Positions 1 through 7,441 of a stretch of 57,144 nucleotides of DNA are shown piece after piece; within the stretch, counting starts at the first letter, position 1, and every line of letters starts with the position of its first letter. Origin of the DNA: Sphingobium sp. (GTDB lineage: Bacteria; Pseudomonadota; Alphaproteobacteria; Sphingomonadales; Sphingomonadaceae). The position numbers and the translations under genes were made by a program. The stretch is taken from assembly GCA_017745115.1 (NCBI GenBank), contig JAGIAA010000014.1:1-57144 (forward strand), in the 5' to 3' direction. The notes below the pieces were generated by a model, which was not told the DNA's origin, searched no databases, and saw only the letters and a list, made by a program, of their open reading frames with translations.

Positions 1-3
1 GAA

Positions 4-240
4 GGGGCCGAACTAGGATCGACGTGTGTTGAAAAGCGGCGCTTTTGCTCGGGCTGAGTAACCCGTTCAAGGCTCAAACTCATAAGTGCCAACGATAACG
101 AAGCACTTGCTCTTGCAGCGTAATTGAGGGCCTCGCGGCCTGACATTACCCTAACAGAACGCGGTTGGACCAACCGGGCAACAGAATGGATTCCAGCGGC
201 CGCCGGAGGGCCGGGCAACAGAACCTCCGGCACTTTCTCC
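4..240 (+). ncRNA. ssrA: tmRNA, coding piece of a permuted two-piece tmRNA (partial locus)
   Basis: Rescues stalled ribosomes by adding a degradation tag. The 5' end GGGGCCG (4-10), followed by a D-loop-like stretch, looks like the 5' half of the tRNA-like domain. The tag frame at 88-123 reads ANDNEALALAA and stops at TAA, which has the standard AND start and LAA-type end. Hairpins lie at about 35-50 and 51-66. No T-arm or CCA acceptor 3' strand is found downstream. In alphaproteobacteria the gene is permuted, so the acceptor piece precedes the coding piece and must lie left of this window. The 3' end near 240 is approximate; GC-rich hairpins continue to about 235. Confidence 0.88.
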
Positions 241-409
241 AGACATTCCAGACCTATCGTTACGCGCGACGCTGCGTGTTTGGCGCGCGAATCGAATCGG
301 ATATTTTAGTTTGTTACATCAATATGACATTTACGATTTCTGAAGGATTCAGGGATGTGAAATCGATATAACATATTGAAATAATATAATATAAATGTCG
401 AAAAAATAT

Positions 410-439
410 TTTTATGACAATTGCGATTGAGTCATAAAA
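410..439. promoter_or_regulatory. perfect 9-bp inverted repeat in an AT-rich upstream region
   Basis: TTTTATGAC (410-418) and GTCATAAAA (431-439) are perfect reverse complements separated by 12 bases. They lie in an AT-rich stretch (about 310-470) that contrasts with the GC-rich surroundings, just before the gene that starts at 489. The geometry fits a dimeric repressor or activator site; the regulator is unknown. Bases 241-409 hold no supportable gene. Confidence 0.4.
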
Positions 440-488
440 GTGAAATACTCTCTCGACCGGACAAAAGGTTTTTTGAGAGGAATCGCCG

Positions 489-839
489 ATGTTTAAGTTC
501 AGCCTGAAGATCGTTGGAGGCGCCGCAATCGCGGCACTCGCTTCCGTTGCCGCCGTGGCCGCGGGCCCGGCGGAAACCCCCTATGCCAGCAAGGCCATTG
601 CTTCGGGCCAGCTCGACCAAGCCGAGAAGATGCTGAAGCCTGCCAGCTATGCCGACGCACAAGATCCTGCGCGCCTGATCAACCTGGCGACGGTCTACAT
701 GCAGACGCAGCGCTTCGACAAAGCACGGGCAGCTCTGCAGCAGGTCAATCGCCTTCCGGATGAAGCGCTCGTTCTCGCCGGTGGCGTCAGCTACACCAGC
801 CACAATATCGCCAAGGCGATGTTGAACCGTCTGCCCTGA
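489..839 (+). CDS. small exported protein with a TPR-like repeat
   Basis: 116 residues. Residues 1-25 form a signal peptide (basic start, Ala-rich core, AVAAG cleavage region). Residues 30-85 are helical with a TPR-like pattern: ASGQLDQAEKML, then LATVYMQTQRFDKARAALQQV. This suggests a periplasmic or secreted protein that makes protein contacts; no enzyme motif is seen. The ATG at 489 has AGAGG at about 476-480 as ribosome binding site. The gene is monocistronic, with an AT-rich promoter region before it and a strong terminator after it, which suggests high expression. Specific function unknown. Confidence 0.8.
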   Translation: MFKFSLKIVGGAAIAALASVAAVAAGPAETPYASKAIASGQLDQAEKMLKPASYADAQDPARLINLATVYMQTQRFDKARAALQQVNRLPDEALVLAGGVSYTSHNIAKAMLNRLP

Positions 840-871
840 ATCCTTTTCAAGGATCGGCTAGGCTGAGAGAG

Positions 872-906
872 GAGCGGGGACGGAAGTCCCTGCTCTTTTC
901 TTTTTT
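872..906 (+). terminator. rho-independent terminator
   Basis: A 10-bp stem (872-881 with 886-895, one G-U pair) closed by a GGAA tetraloop is followed by TTTTCTTTTTT. It ends the gene at 489-839. Beyond it, 907-1143 holds no gene that I can support. Confidence 0.85.
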
Positions 907-1143
907 GGGTCGATGCGGCGGGAGAGGGAAGGCATCCGGAACGTGCCGCTCAAGTAGATAGAATCCGGCGCGCGCGTGGGTCGCGCGGAAATGCGCGAGT
1001 CGTGATGGCAGCCCATGTCACATTCGTCCGATTGAGCGACCCGGAAAGACCGTCGGTCGCCGCGCAATCCTGCTGCCAAAATCAGCGATTTTCCTAGAAG
1101 TCACAGGTTTTCAACTATTTGCTGGCTTTGCGAAGGCGGCGCC

Positions 1144-1205
1144 CTGTCACATTTCCGACATCAAATTGTCATCGACCAGACATCGGAATCGCATCTGCCT
1201 GTCAC
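1144..1205 (+). promoter_or_regulatory. PhoB-box-like array, 11-bp register
   Basis: Heptamers in exact 11-bp register: CTGTCAC (1144), CCGACAT (1155), TTGTCAT (1166), CAGACAT (1177), a degenerate AATCGCA (1188) and CTGTCAC (1199). The PhoB half-site consensus is CTGTCAT repeated every 11 bp. The array ends about 108 bp before the lipoprotein start at 1313, so it probably makes the lipoprotein and the following receptor phosphate-responsive. Confidence 0.72.
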
Positions 1206-1312
1206 ACTGATCTCCTAGCTGCGCCGTCGAGGGGGCAAGGGGGACCAAGAGTCGTTCTCCCGTTGGCCGTCCTGCAACCAAAGACCCGGACCCACCGGCA
1301 GCGGAGACGACG

Positions 1313-2956
1313 ATGACACGTATCAATCGGACCATGACCATTTTGCTGGCGGGCGCTGCCTTGCCGCTTCTCGCCGGTTGCGGCGCCAATGAGATTGCTT
1401 CGCCAGGCTCTGGTGGCAATATCATCATCAATCCCACGCCGACCCCCACGCCCACGCCGACCCCCACGCCGACGCCCACCGGCGGCGTGGTCGCTGCGAC
1501 GGCCTGTCCGGCGATTGCCGACTCCAAGGGCCTCAAGGACGACGGCGTGATCACCGGTCCGACCGGCAGCTATCGCGTCTGCACGCTGCCCGCGATCGTT
1601 GCCAAGAGCTCGATCCTTCCGAAGATCGCCGGCCTGGTTTACCAGCTCAACGGCCGCGTCGACGTCGGCTGCGACGGCGGCTTCAGCGCTCCGACCAGCG
1701 GCGCGCCGCGCACCAGCACGACTGCGGGCTGCACCGCCGCGAACGGCTTCAATCTGACCGGCGGCCAGCTGACCGCAGACACCAATGTCACGCTGACGAT
1801 TGCGGCGGGCGCCATCGTCGTCGGCAACAGCGGTCCGTCCTGGCTTGCCGTCAATCGCGGCAACAAGATCGACGCCCAGGGCACCGCCTCCAACCCGATC
1901 ATCTTCACCAGCCGCGAGAACGTTCTCGGCAGCAATACCGACAGCTCGATCGGCCAGTGGGGCGGCATCGTGCTGTTGGGCCGCGCACCAGTGACGGACT
2001 GCACGACCGGTTCGGTCGGCGCGGGCACCTGCGAGCGTCAGACCGAAGGTGCGGTCGACCCGGCGGTGTTCGGCGGTGCGGACAGCGCTTATAATGCGGG
2101 CACGATCAAGTACGCGCAGATCCGCTATTCCGGTTATGTCCTCAGTGCGGGCATCGAACTCCAGTCGCTGACCACCGAAGGTATCGGAACCGGCACGACG
2201 CTCGACTTCATCCAGAGCCACAACAGCTCGGACGACGGCGCGGAATTCTTCGGCGGTTCGGTCAACTTCAAGCATTATATCTCCACCGGCGCCGACGACG
2301 ATAGCCTCGACTTCGACACTGGCGGCCAGGGCAACTTCCAGTACGTCCTGCTGATCCAGCGCACCGGCCAGGGCGACGCCCTGTTCGAGATCGATAGCAA
2401 CGGCAACGAGGCCGATACGCCTCGCACCAAGCTGAACGTCGCGAACTTCACGGCGCTTCAGCCGGCCGCGAGCACCAACAATGACGCTGCCGACCAGGCA
2501 TCGGCCCTGTTCCGCGGCAACTCGGACACGACACTGATCAACGGCATCATCGCCACCCCGAACAACGAGTGCATCCGCATGAACGGATCGGGTACGACGC
2601 CGTCGACCCTTGTCGCCAAGTCGGTGGTCATGCAGTGCAACGCCACGAAATATATCGGCACCGGCAGCTACACGGCCTCGCAGGTCCAAGCAGCGTTCGC
2701 CACGGGCACGAACAACAATAACGACGCCTTCGTGCCCACGCTGACCGCTGTGTTCGTGAATGCCACGGCGGAAACAGCGGTGGTCGCGACCGATCCCAAG
2801 CTCACCAACGCCTTCTTCGACACGACGACCTATGTCGGCGCGGTCAAGGATGCGAACGACAACTGGTACAAGGGCTGGACCTGCAATTCCAGCTACGCGC
2901 CGATGGACACGACGACCAACGCGAACCGCGCCTGCACGTCGCTGCCGATCACCTAA
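1313..2956 (+). CDS. secreted or surface lipoprotein with a (PT)8 linker
   Basis: 547 residues. A lipoprotein signal ends in LLAGC, with the lipidated Cys at residue 23. Residues 41-56 are eight Pro-Thr pairs, encoded by a CCCACG-like tandem repeat (1433-1480) that probably forms an extended tether. The remainder is Gly/Asn/Thr-rich with an even spread of small residues, as in a repetitive beta fold, and contains several Cys. No catalytic motif is recognised. The ATG at 1313 has GGAGA at 1302-1306. It lies after a PhoB-like array and before a TonB-dependent receptor and a T2SS operon. Caulobacter secretes a phosphate-starvation lipoprotein (ElpS) through its T2SS; I infer a similar role here, without having checked homology. 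Confidence 0.8.
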   Translation: MTRINRTMTILLAGAALPLLAGCGANEIASPGSGGNIIINPTPTPTPTPTPTPTPTGGVVAATACPAIADSKGLKDDGVITGPTGSYRVCTLPAIVAKSSILPKIAGLVYQLNGRVDVGCDGGFSAPTSGAPRTSTTAGCTAANGFNLTGGQLTADTNVTLTIAAGAIVVGNSGPSWLAVNRGNKIDAQGTASNPIIFTSRENVLGSNTDSSIGQWGGIVLLGRAPVTDCTTGSVGAGTCERQTEGAVDPAVFGGADSAYNAGTIKYAQIRYSGYVLSAGIELQSLTTEGIGTGTTLDFIQSHNSSDDGAEFFGGSVNFKHYISTGADDDSLDFDTGGQGNFQYVLLIQRTGQGDALFEIDSNGNEADTPRTKLNVANFTALQPAASTNNDAADQASALFRGNSDTTLINGIIATPNNECIRMNGSGTTPSTLVAKSVVMQCNATKYIGTGSYTASQVQAAFATGTNNNNDAFVPTLTAVFVNATAETAVVATDPKLTNAFFDTTTYVGAVKDANDNWYKGWTCNSSYAPMDTTTNANRACTSLPIT

Positions 2957-2975
2957 GGCCAAATCTTGACCCTTC

Positions 2976-3011
2976 CGGGCGGGATGCGGCTTACCGGCTG
3001 CCTCCCGCCCG
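2976..3011 (+). other. intercistronic hairpin
   Basis: CGGGCGGGA (2976-2984) pairs perfectly with TCCCGCCCG (3003-3011). There is no T-run after it, so it looks like an mRNA-stabilising or processing hairpin between the lipoprotein and receptor genes rather than a terminator. It could set different amounts of the two proteins from one transcript. Confidence 0.5.
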
Positions 3012-3045
3012 AAAGTCCAAATTGCACAATATAAGGGGATTTTCG

Positions 3046-5742
3046 ATGGCGACGCCGCTCAAGTTTGCGGGCCTGCTGTTCCTGACGTCGGCATTGGTCG
3101 CGCCGGCCGCGCTTGCACAACCTGTCGCTCCGGCAGGTCCGGAATCGGCCCCGGCCGCTGACGCGCCGGCTGTCGATGCGCCGGCCGCGGAAGAGACTCC
3201 CGATGTTTCTGTGCCCGGTGGTGCGATCGTGGTCACAGGCCGCCGCGGCGGCAACGTTCAGCGCACGGCTCCGGCCGTCGTCTCGGTCCTGTCCTCACAG
3301 GACATTGCGCGGACCGGCGAAGGCAACATCGCCGGCGCGCTCGGCCGAGTGACCGGCCTCAGCGTGGTCGGCAACGGCTTCGTCTACGTACGCGGCCTGG
3401 GCGATCGCTACTCGCTGGCGCTGCTCAACGGCTCGCCGCTGCCGAGCCCCGAGCCGCTCAAGCGTGTCGTCCCCCTCGATCTCTTCCCGACCAACATCGT
3501 CTCGTCATCGCTCGTCCAGAAGAGCTATTCGGCCAACTTCCCGGGTGAGTTCGGCGGCGGCGTCATCAATCTGACGACCAGTGCCGTCCCCAAGGAAAGC
3601 TTCCTGACGGCCAGTCTCGGCATAGGCGGCAACACCGAGACGACCTTCAATCTCGGCTACACCTATTACGGCAACGATCTTGACTTCACGGGCTTCGACA
3701 ATGGTTCGCGCAATACCCAACCGGCCCTGGCGGCCTATTGGGCGTCGGGTAAGCGCGTCAACGAGCTCAGTGTTGCCGAAAACCGCGCGCTGGCGGCGAC
3801 GCTGATCAGCCCGAGGTTCGCGATCGTCAATCGCTGGGGTAGCGTGCAGCCCAACTTCTCCGCGACCCTTACCGGCGGCACCTCGATCAACGTCGGCAGC
3901 GATGCGACATTGGGTATCATCGCCACCGCCGGCTATAGCAACAAGTGGCAGACCCGGGATTCGCGCCAGCAATTCTCGCCGTCGCCGGATATCTCGCAGA
4001 TCACGAAGGATTATGAGCGCGTCACCACCGACAACCGGATCGTCGTGAACGGCCTGCTCGGTTTCGGCCTCGAATTCGGCGACAACAAGATTCGCTGGAC
4101 CAACCTCTACATCCGCGACACCCAGAAGAACACGCGCATGGCGCTCGGCAAGGAAGACGTCCAGCTGCCGCCACAAACGCAGATCCAGGACACGGCCTGG
4201 TATGAGCGCCAGCTCATTGACACGCAGGTTGTCGGCGAATTCAAGATTACGCCTGAACTCGAACTGGACGTCCGCGGCACCTTCGCCAATTCGCAGCGCG
4301 AAGCGCCCAACGAGTTCACGGTCGAATATGTGAAGACCCATGTCGGTCCATTCGGCGACTATTTCGTCAACCTGCTCAACAACGGCAACAACGGCACTGC
4401 CGTCATTCGCTACTCCGATCTCAACGAGGATCTCTGGTCCGCCGGCTCTGACCTGAGTTGGAAGCCCATTCCGGATCTGACGCTGTCGGCGGGCTATGCA
4501 TTCCAGCTGACCAAGCGCGACAGCACGCGCCGCGAATATTCGATCGTCGCGGCTTTCGCGGATACGGACACCGGCATCGGCATGCTGCGGCCCGACCTGC
4601 TACTCGGCTCTAACCTCATCACCACGCCGCGTTTCGGCTACCGCCTGCAGGACAACGAGCCCAATCCGGCTTTCCGGGCCAAGCTCAGGAACCACGCCGG
4701 CTATGGCAAGGTCAGCTGGCAGGCGACGAAGGACATCCTCATCGACGCGGGCGTGCGCTACGAGCGCGCCACGCAGATCGTGGCGACCGTTCCGGCCTTC
4801 ACCACCAGTCCGTCGAACTTCTCGAACACGTTGAAGAACGACTATTGGCTGCCCACCGCGACGCTCACCTGGCAGGTCGATCCGGAGATGCAGGTTCGGC
4901 TGAACGCATCGAAGACCATCGCGCGTCCGCAGTTCCGCGAGCTCATCTACCAACCCTATTTTGATCCGGATTCGAACCGCCTCTATCTCGGCAATCCATA
5001 TCTGACGGACAGCAAGCTGCTGAACGTCGAGGCGCGCTACGAGTGGTATTTCGGCCGCGATCAGCGGGTCTCGCTCGCTGGCTTCTACAAGAAGATCGAC
5101 AAGCCGATCGAAGCGTTCATCACCTTCCTGAACAACGAGCCGGCCACCAGCTTTGCCAATGCGCCGAAGGCCGACCTTTATGGCGGCGAGTTCGAGGTTC
5201 AGAAATATTTCGACCTGTCCAACTGGTCGGACGGCAAGTTCTTTGCCTCACGCCGGCTGGTCGCGATTGCGAACTACACCTACACCAAGTCCAAGCTGAA
5301 GGTGGATTCGAACGACCTGATCTTCGTCTATCCGGCGTCGGTCGGCTCGCCCTCCAATACCTATTTCCGTGACGGTGCGCCGCTGACCGGTCAATCCGAT
5401 CACATCGTCAACTGGCAGGTGGGCCTCGAGGATACGGACCATCTCTCGCAGCAGACGTTCATCTTCTCCTATGCGAGCAAGCGCGTAACCAGCCGCGGCG
5501 TGAAGGGCCCATCGGCCAACACCAGCCAGCCGGATGTCTATGAATATCCGGGCTTCAACATCGACTTCGTGGCGCGCCAGGGCTTCACACTGGGCAAGAA
5601 AGAGTTCGAGCTCAAGTTCGAAGCCCGCAACCTGACGAACCGCAAGTACAAGGAAACCCAGCATCTGGGCTCCAACAATGTGGTGTTCAATCTCTACAAG
5701 CCGGGCACGACGGTGAACCTGTCGATCTCGACGACCTTCTGA
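3046..5742 (+). CDS. TonB-dependent outer-membrane receptor
   Basis: 898 residues from the ATG at 3046, which has AAGGGG at about 3033-3038; a TTG at 3022 is in frame but less likely because the signal peptide starts at 3046. Residues 1-25 are the signal peptide and 26-52 an Ala/Pro-rich segment. A TonB-box-like IVVTG is at 61-65. The plug follows with a YVRGLGDRYS motif and FGGGVINL near its end, then a long beta-barrel ending in Phe. It imports a bulky substrate using TonB energy. The substrate is unknown; the PhoB-like array upstream and its lipoprotein partner suggest a phosphorus-containing ligand or cooperation with the lipoprotein. Confidence 0.9.
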   Translation: MATPLKFAGLLFLTSALVAPAALAQPVAPAGPESAPAADAPAVDAPAAEETPDVSVPGGAIVVTGRRGGNVQRTAPAVVSVLSSQDIARTGEGNIAGALGRVTGLSVVGNGFVYVRGLGDRYSLALLNGSPLPSPEPLKRVVPLDLFPTNIVSSSLVQKSYSANFPGEFGGGVINLTTSAVPKESFLTASLGIGGNTETTFNLGYTYYGNDLDFTGFDNGSRNTQPALAAYWASGKRVNELSVAENRALAATLISPRFAIVNRWGSVQPNFSATLTGGTSINVGSDATLGIIATAGYSNKWQTRDSRQQFSPSPDISQITKDYERVTTDNRIVVNGLLGFGLEFGDNKIRWTNLYIRDTQKNTRMALGKEDVQLPPQTQIQDTAWYERQLIDTQVVGEFKITPELELDVRGTFANSQREAPNEFTVEYVKTHVGPFGDYFVNLLNNGNNGTAVIRYSDLNEDLWSAGSDLSWKPIPDLTLSAGYAFQLTKRDSTRREYSIVAAFADTDTGIGMLRPDLLLGSNLITTPRFGYRLQDNEPNPAFRAKLRNHAGYGKVSWQATKDILIDAGVRYERATQIVATVPAFTTSPSNFSNTLKNDYWLPTATLTWQVDPEMQVRLNASKTIARPQFRELIYQPYFDPDSNRLYLGNPYLTDSKLLNVEARYEWYFGRDQRVSLAGFYKKIDKPIEAFITFLNNEPATSFANAPKADLYGGEFEVQKYFDLSNWSDGKFFASRRLVAIANYTYTKSKLKVDSNDLIFVYPASVGSPSNTYFRDGAPLTGQSDHIVNWQVGLEDTDHLSQQTFIFSYASKRVTSRGVKGPSANTSQPDVYEYPGFNIDFVARQGFTLGKKEFELKFEARNLTNRKYKETQHLGSNNVVFNLYKPGTTVNLSISTTF

Positions 5743-5763
5743 GGTTCCGAAACGGATGCAAGG

Positions 5764-5790
5764 AAAGGGCGGCGTTTCAGCCGCCCTTTT
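5764..5790. terminator. terminator between convergent genes
   Basis: AAAGGGCGGC (5764-5773), a six-base loop, then GCCGCCCTTT (5780-5789) with a trailing T. It separates the receptor gene from the oxygenase gene converging from the right and has A/T ends on both sides, so it may work in both directions. Confidence 0.8.
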
Positions 5791-5794
5791 CAGG

Positions 5795-6421
5795 TCAGCC
5801 GGTCCAGGGCAGCTCGCGATACCATTTGGTGATGATGTATTTGGTGCCGCTGCGCACCTTCATGCCATGGTGGAGCGTCGCATGGTTGACGCCGCCATCG
5901 GGCAGGCGGTTGTTCCATGCCACCAGCTTGCCCAGCTCAGGCTTGAACATCTTGTCGACCTTGATGAAGCGCGTCGCGCCGCCGTCGCGCGGTGCGTTGA
6001 GATAGACCATCAGAGTCCAAGTCCGGTTGCCCGAGCGGCCGCAATAGGTTTGATAGTCGCGACCGTCGGGCTCGAAATAGTCGGTATGCGCCTTGAATTC
6101 CTGGCCGACGGCATAGCGCTGCCCCTGGAGCGGCTCGCCATGAGCGGGATTGAGGCCGCTCACTGCGGCAAGCTTGGCGTCGATCGCTGCAACGAACGGG
6201 TCATTGCCATCGAGGTCGCAGGTCTCGCTGGTGCGGTAGGCCTCATAGCCCAGGTCGTCGGCAATCGTGGAAGGGCGCCGTTGTGCGTCGATCCGCTCCA
6301 TTAACCCTGTGCACTCATAAGCGCTTAGGAAATCACGCAAAATATAGAGTTCCAGCTCCGGTCGCGGAAAGCGCTGGATACCGGACTGTGCGGCGAGGCT
6401 GGGAGCTTGAAAAAGAGACAT
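5795..6421 (-). CDS. prolyl 4-hydroxylase-like 2-oxoglutarate/Fe(II) oxygenase
   Basis: 208 residues. Iron ligands are the HTD motif (His112, Asp114) and a distal His in the LHHG segment (about His184). The following SGTKY places a Lys (about 194) where 2-oxoglutarate is bound. The C-terminal TKWYRE matches the prolyl 4-hydroxylase alpha-subunit-like family, which hydroxylates prolyl residues. No signal peptide is seen, so it is cytoplasmic. I chose the ATG at 6421; a GTG at 6481 would add 20 residues of weak character. It lies between the receptor and the T2SS operon, divergent from gspC, so the PhoB-like array at 6488-6527 could serve it too. Confidence 0.87.
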   Translation of the reverse strand: MSLFQAPSLAAQSGIQRFPRPELELYILRDFLSAYECTGLMERIDAQRRPSTIADDLGYEAYRTSETCDLDGNDPFVAAIDAKLAAVSGLNPAHGEPLQGQRYAVGQEFKAHTDYFEPDGRDYQTYCGRSGNRTWTLMVYLNAPRDGGATRFIKVDKMFKPELGKLVAWNNRLPDGGVNHATLHHGMKVRSGTKYIITKWYRELPWTG

Positions 6422-6487
6422 GGCGATGAACTGTGTTTGTAGCAGGCCGGAATTGGCGCAAGCAACCGCTAAGCGGTGCACAAGGTA

Positions 6488-6527
6488 CTGTCATTTTTCA
6501 TTAACCATATTGTAGTGGATCAGTCAT
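6488..6527 (+). promoter_or_regulatory. PhoB-box-like array upstream of gspC
   Basis: CTGTCAT (6488, perfect half-site), CATTAAC (6499), TTGTAGT (6510) and CAGTCAT (6521) keep an 11-bp register; the outer two are strong and the inner two degenerate. It lies 48 bp before the gspC start and in the divergent gap with the oxygenase gene. It is weaker than the 1144-1205 array, but the shared register supports common control. Confidence 0.58.
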
Positions 6528-6574
6528 AGAGCGAGCATAGGCAGTGCGAGCTTCTGGAGGGTAGCAGCACAACC

Positions 6575-7441
6575 ATGCGTTTTCGTGGCCTGATGAGCCT
6601 GCCGTTGGGGGCACAATTCCGTTCGTCGTCCAGACTTGGGCGATGGATCGAAGGAGTATTGATGTTCGTCCTCGCGGTGCAGGTTGCACGCCTTTTCTGG
6701 GTGATGCTCGCCCCTTCCGGTGCTTTTGGCGACTGGCGGCCGCTCGAGCCGGCTATCCCGGGCTCTGCGGCGCGCACCGCGCTGTTTTCTTCGTTCGATC
6801 CCTTCAATCGTGAGGCCTCGCCGTCCGATACGGTGCAGCAGGTCACGTCGCTCCCTTTCAGGCTATTTGGCATTCGCATCAACGAGGGCTCGGGTCTGGG
6901 ATCGGCGATCATCGCCGATGATTCCGGCAAGCAGAGCGCCTTTGCGGTCGGCGAGGAAATCATGCCGGGCGTCACGCTGAAGGGCGTGGCCTTCGATCAT
7001 GTCGTCATTTCGCGAAACGGCGCCGATGAAACCCTCTACATCGACCAGTCTGGCGGCGCCCCCACTCCGGAGCCGAGCGCACCTCTTCAGGCGCCCCCAG
7101 GCCTCGGGAGCAAGATAACGCCGCCACCACCACCGCCAGCCACGGGGGGTGAACCGCTTTCGCCGCAGAGCATCTTGAACGGGGTTTCCTTCACACCTCG
7201 CACGGAGAACGGCGCGGTCACAGGCGTCGTGCTGAACGCGCAAGGCGCAGACGATGCCTTTGCGCGCGCGGGCTTCCGTCCCGGCGACATCGTCGCTCAA
7301 TATAACGGCCAGCCGATCCGCTCGCCGCAGGATCTTGTCTCGCTCAAGAACGCTATCAAGCCCGGTGCGCGCCTCACGCTCATGGTCGAGCGCGGCGCCG
7401 CGACCGTTCCCATCGCCATCATCATCCCGGACAACAAATGA
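6575..7441 (+). CDS. gspC: type II secretion protein GspC
   Basis: 288 residues. The inner-membrane protein that links the secretin GspD to the inner-membrane platform. A short cytoplasmic N-terminus is followed by one membrane segment (about 25-48), a periplasmic homology region containing VTSLPFRLFGIRINEGSG, a Pro-rich linker (about 165-190) and a C-terminal PDZ-like domain (about 200-285, containing FRPGDIVAQYNGQPI). First gene of the gsp operon; its stop overlaps the gspD start (ATGA). GGAGG lies at 6556-6560, somewhat far from the ATG; an ATG seven codons downstream is an alternative. Confidence 0.9.
   Translation: MRFRGLMSLPLGAQFRSSSRLGRWIEGVLMFVLAVQVARLFWVMLAPSGAFGDWRPLEPAIPGSAARTALFSSFDPFNREASPSDTVQQVTSLPFRLFGIRINEGSGLGSAIIADDSGKQSAFAVGEEIMPGVTLKGVAFDHVVISRNGADETLYIDQSGGAPTPEPSAPLQAPPGLGSKITPPPPPPATGGEPLSPQSILNGVSFTPRTENGAVTGVVLNAQGADDAFARAGFRPGDIVAQYNGQPIRSPQDLVSLKNAIKPGARLTLMVERGAATVPIAIIIPDNK

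Noticed and set aside
165..371. Short plus-strand ORFs of 61-68 codons near the left edge
   Set aside because: They run through the tmRNA coding piece and the AT-rich promoter region and show no family or codon pattern.
1..480. One-piece tmRNA
   Set aside because: No T-arm, acceptor 3' strand or CCA is found after the tag within the available 360 bases.
1433..1480. CCCACG-like tandem repeat as a CRISPR or regulatory repeat
   Set aside because: It is in frame and encodes the (PT)8 linker of the lipoprotein.
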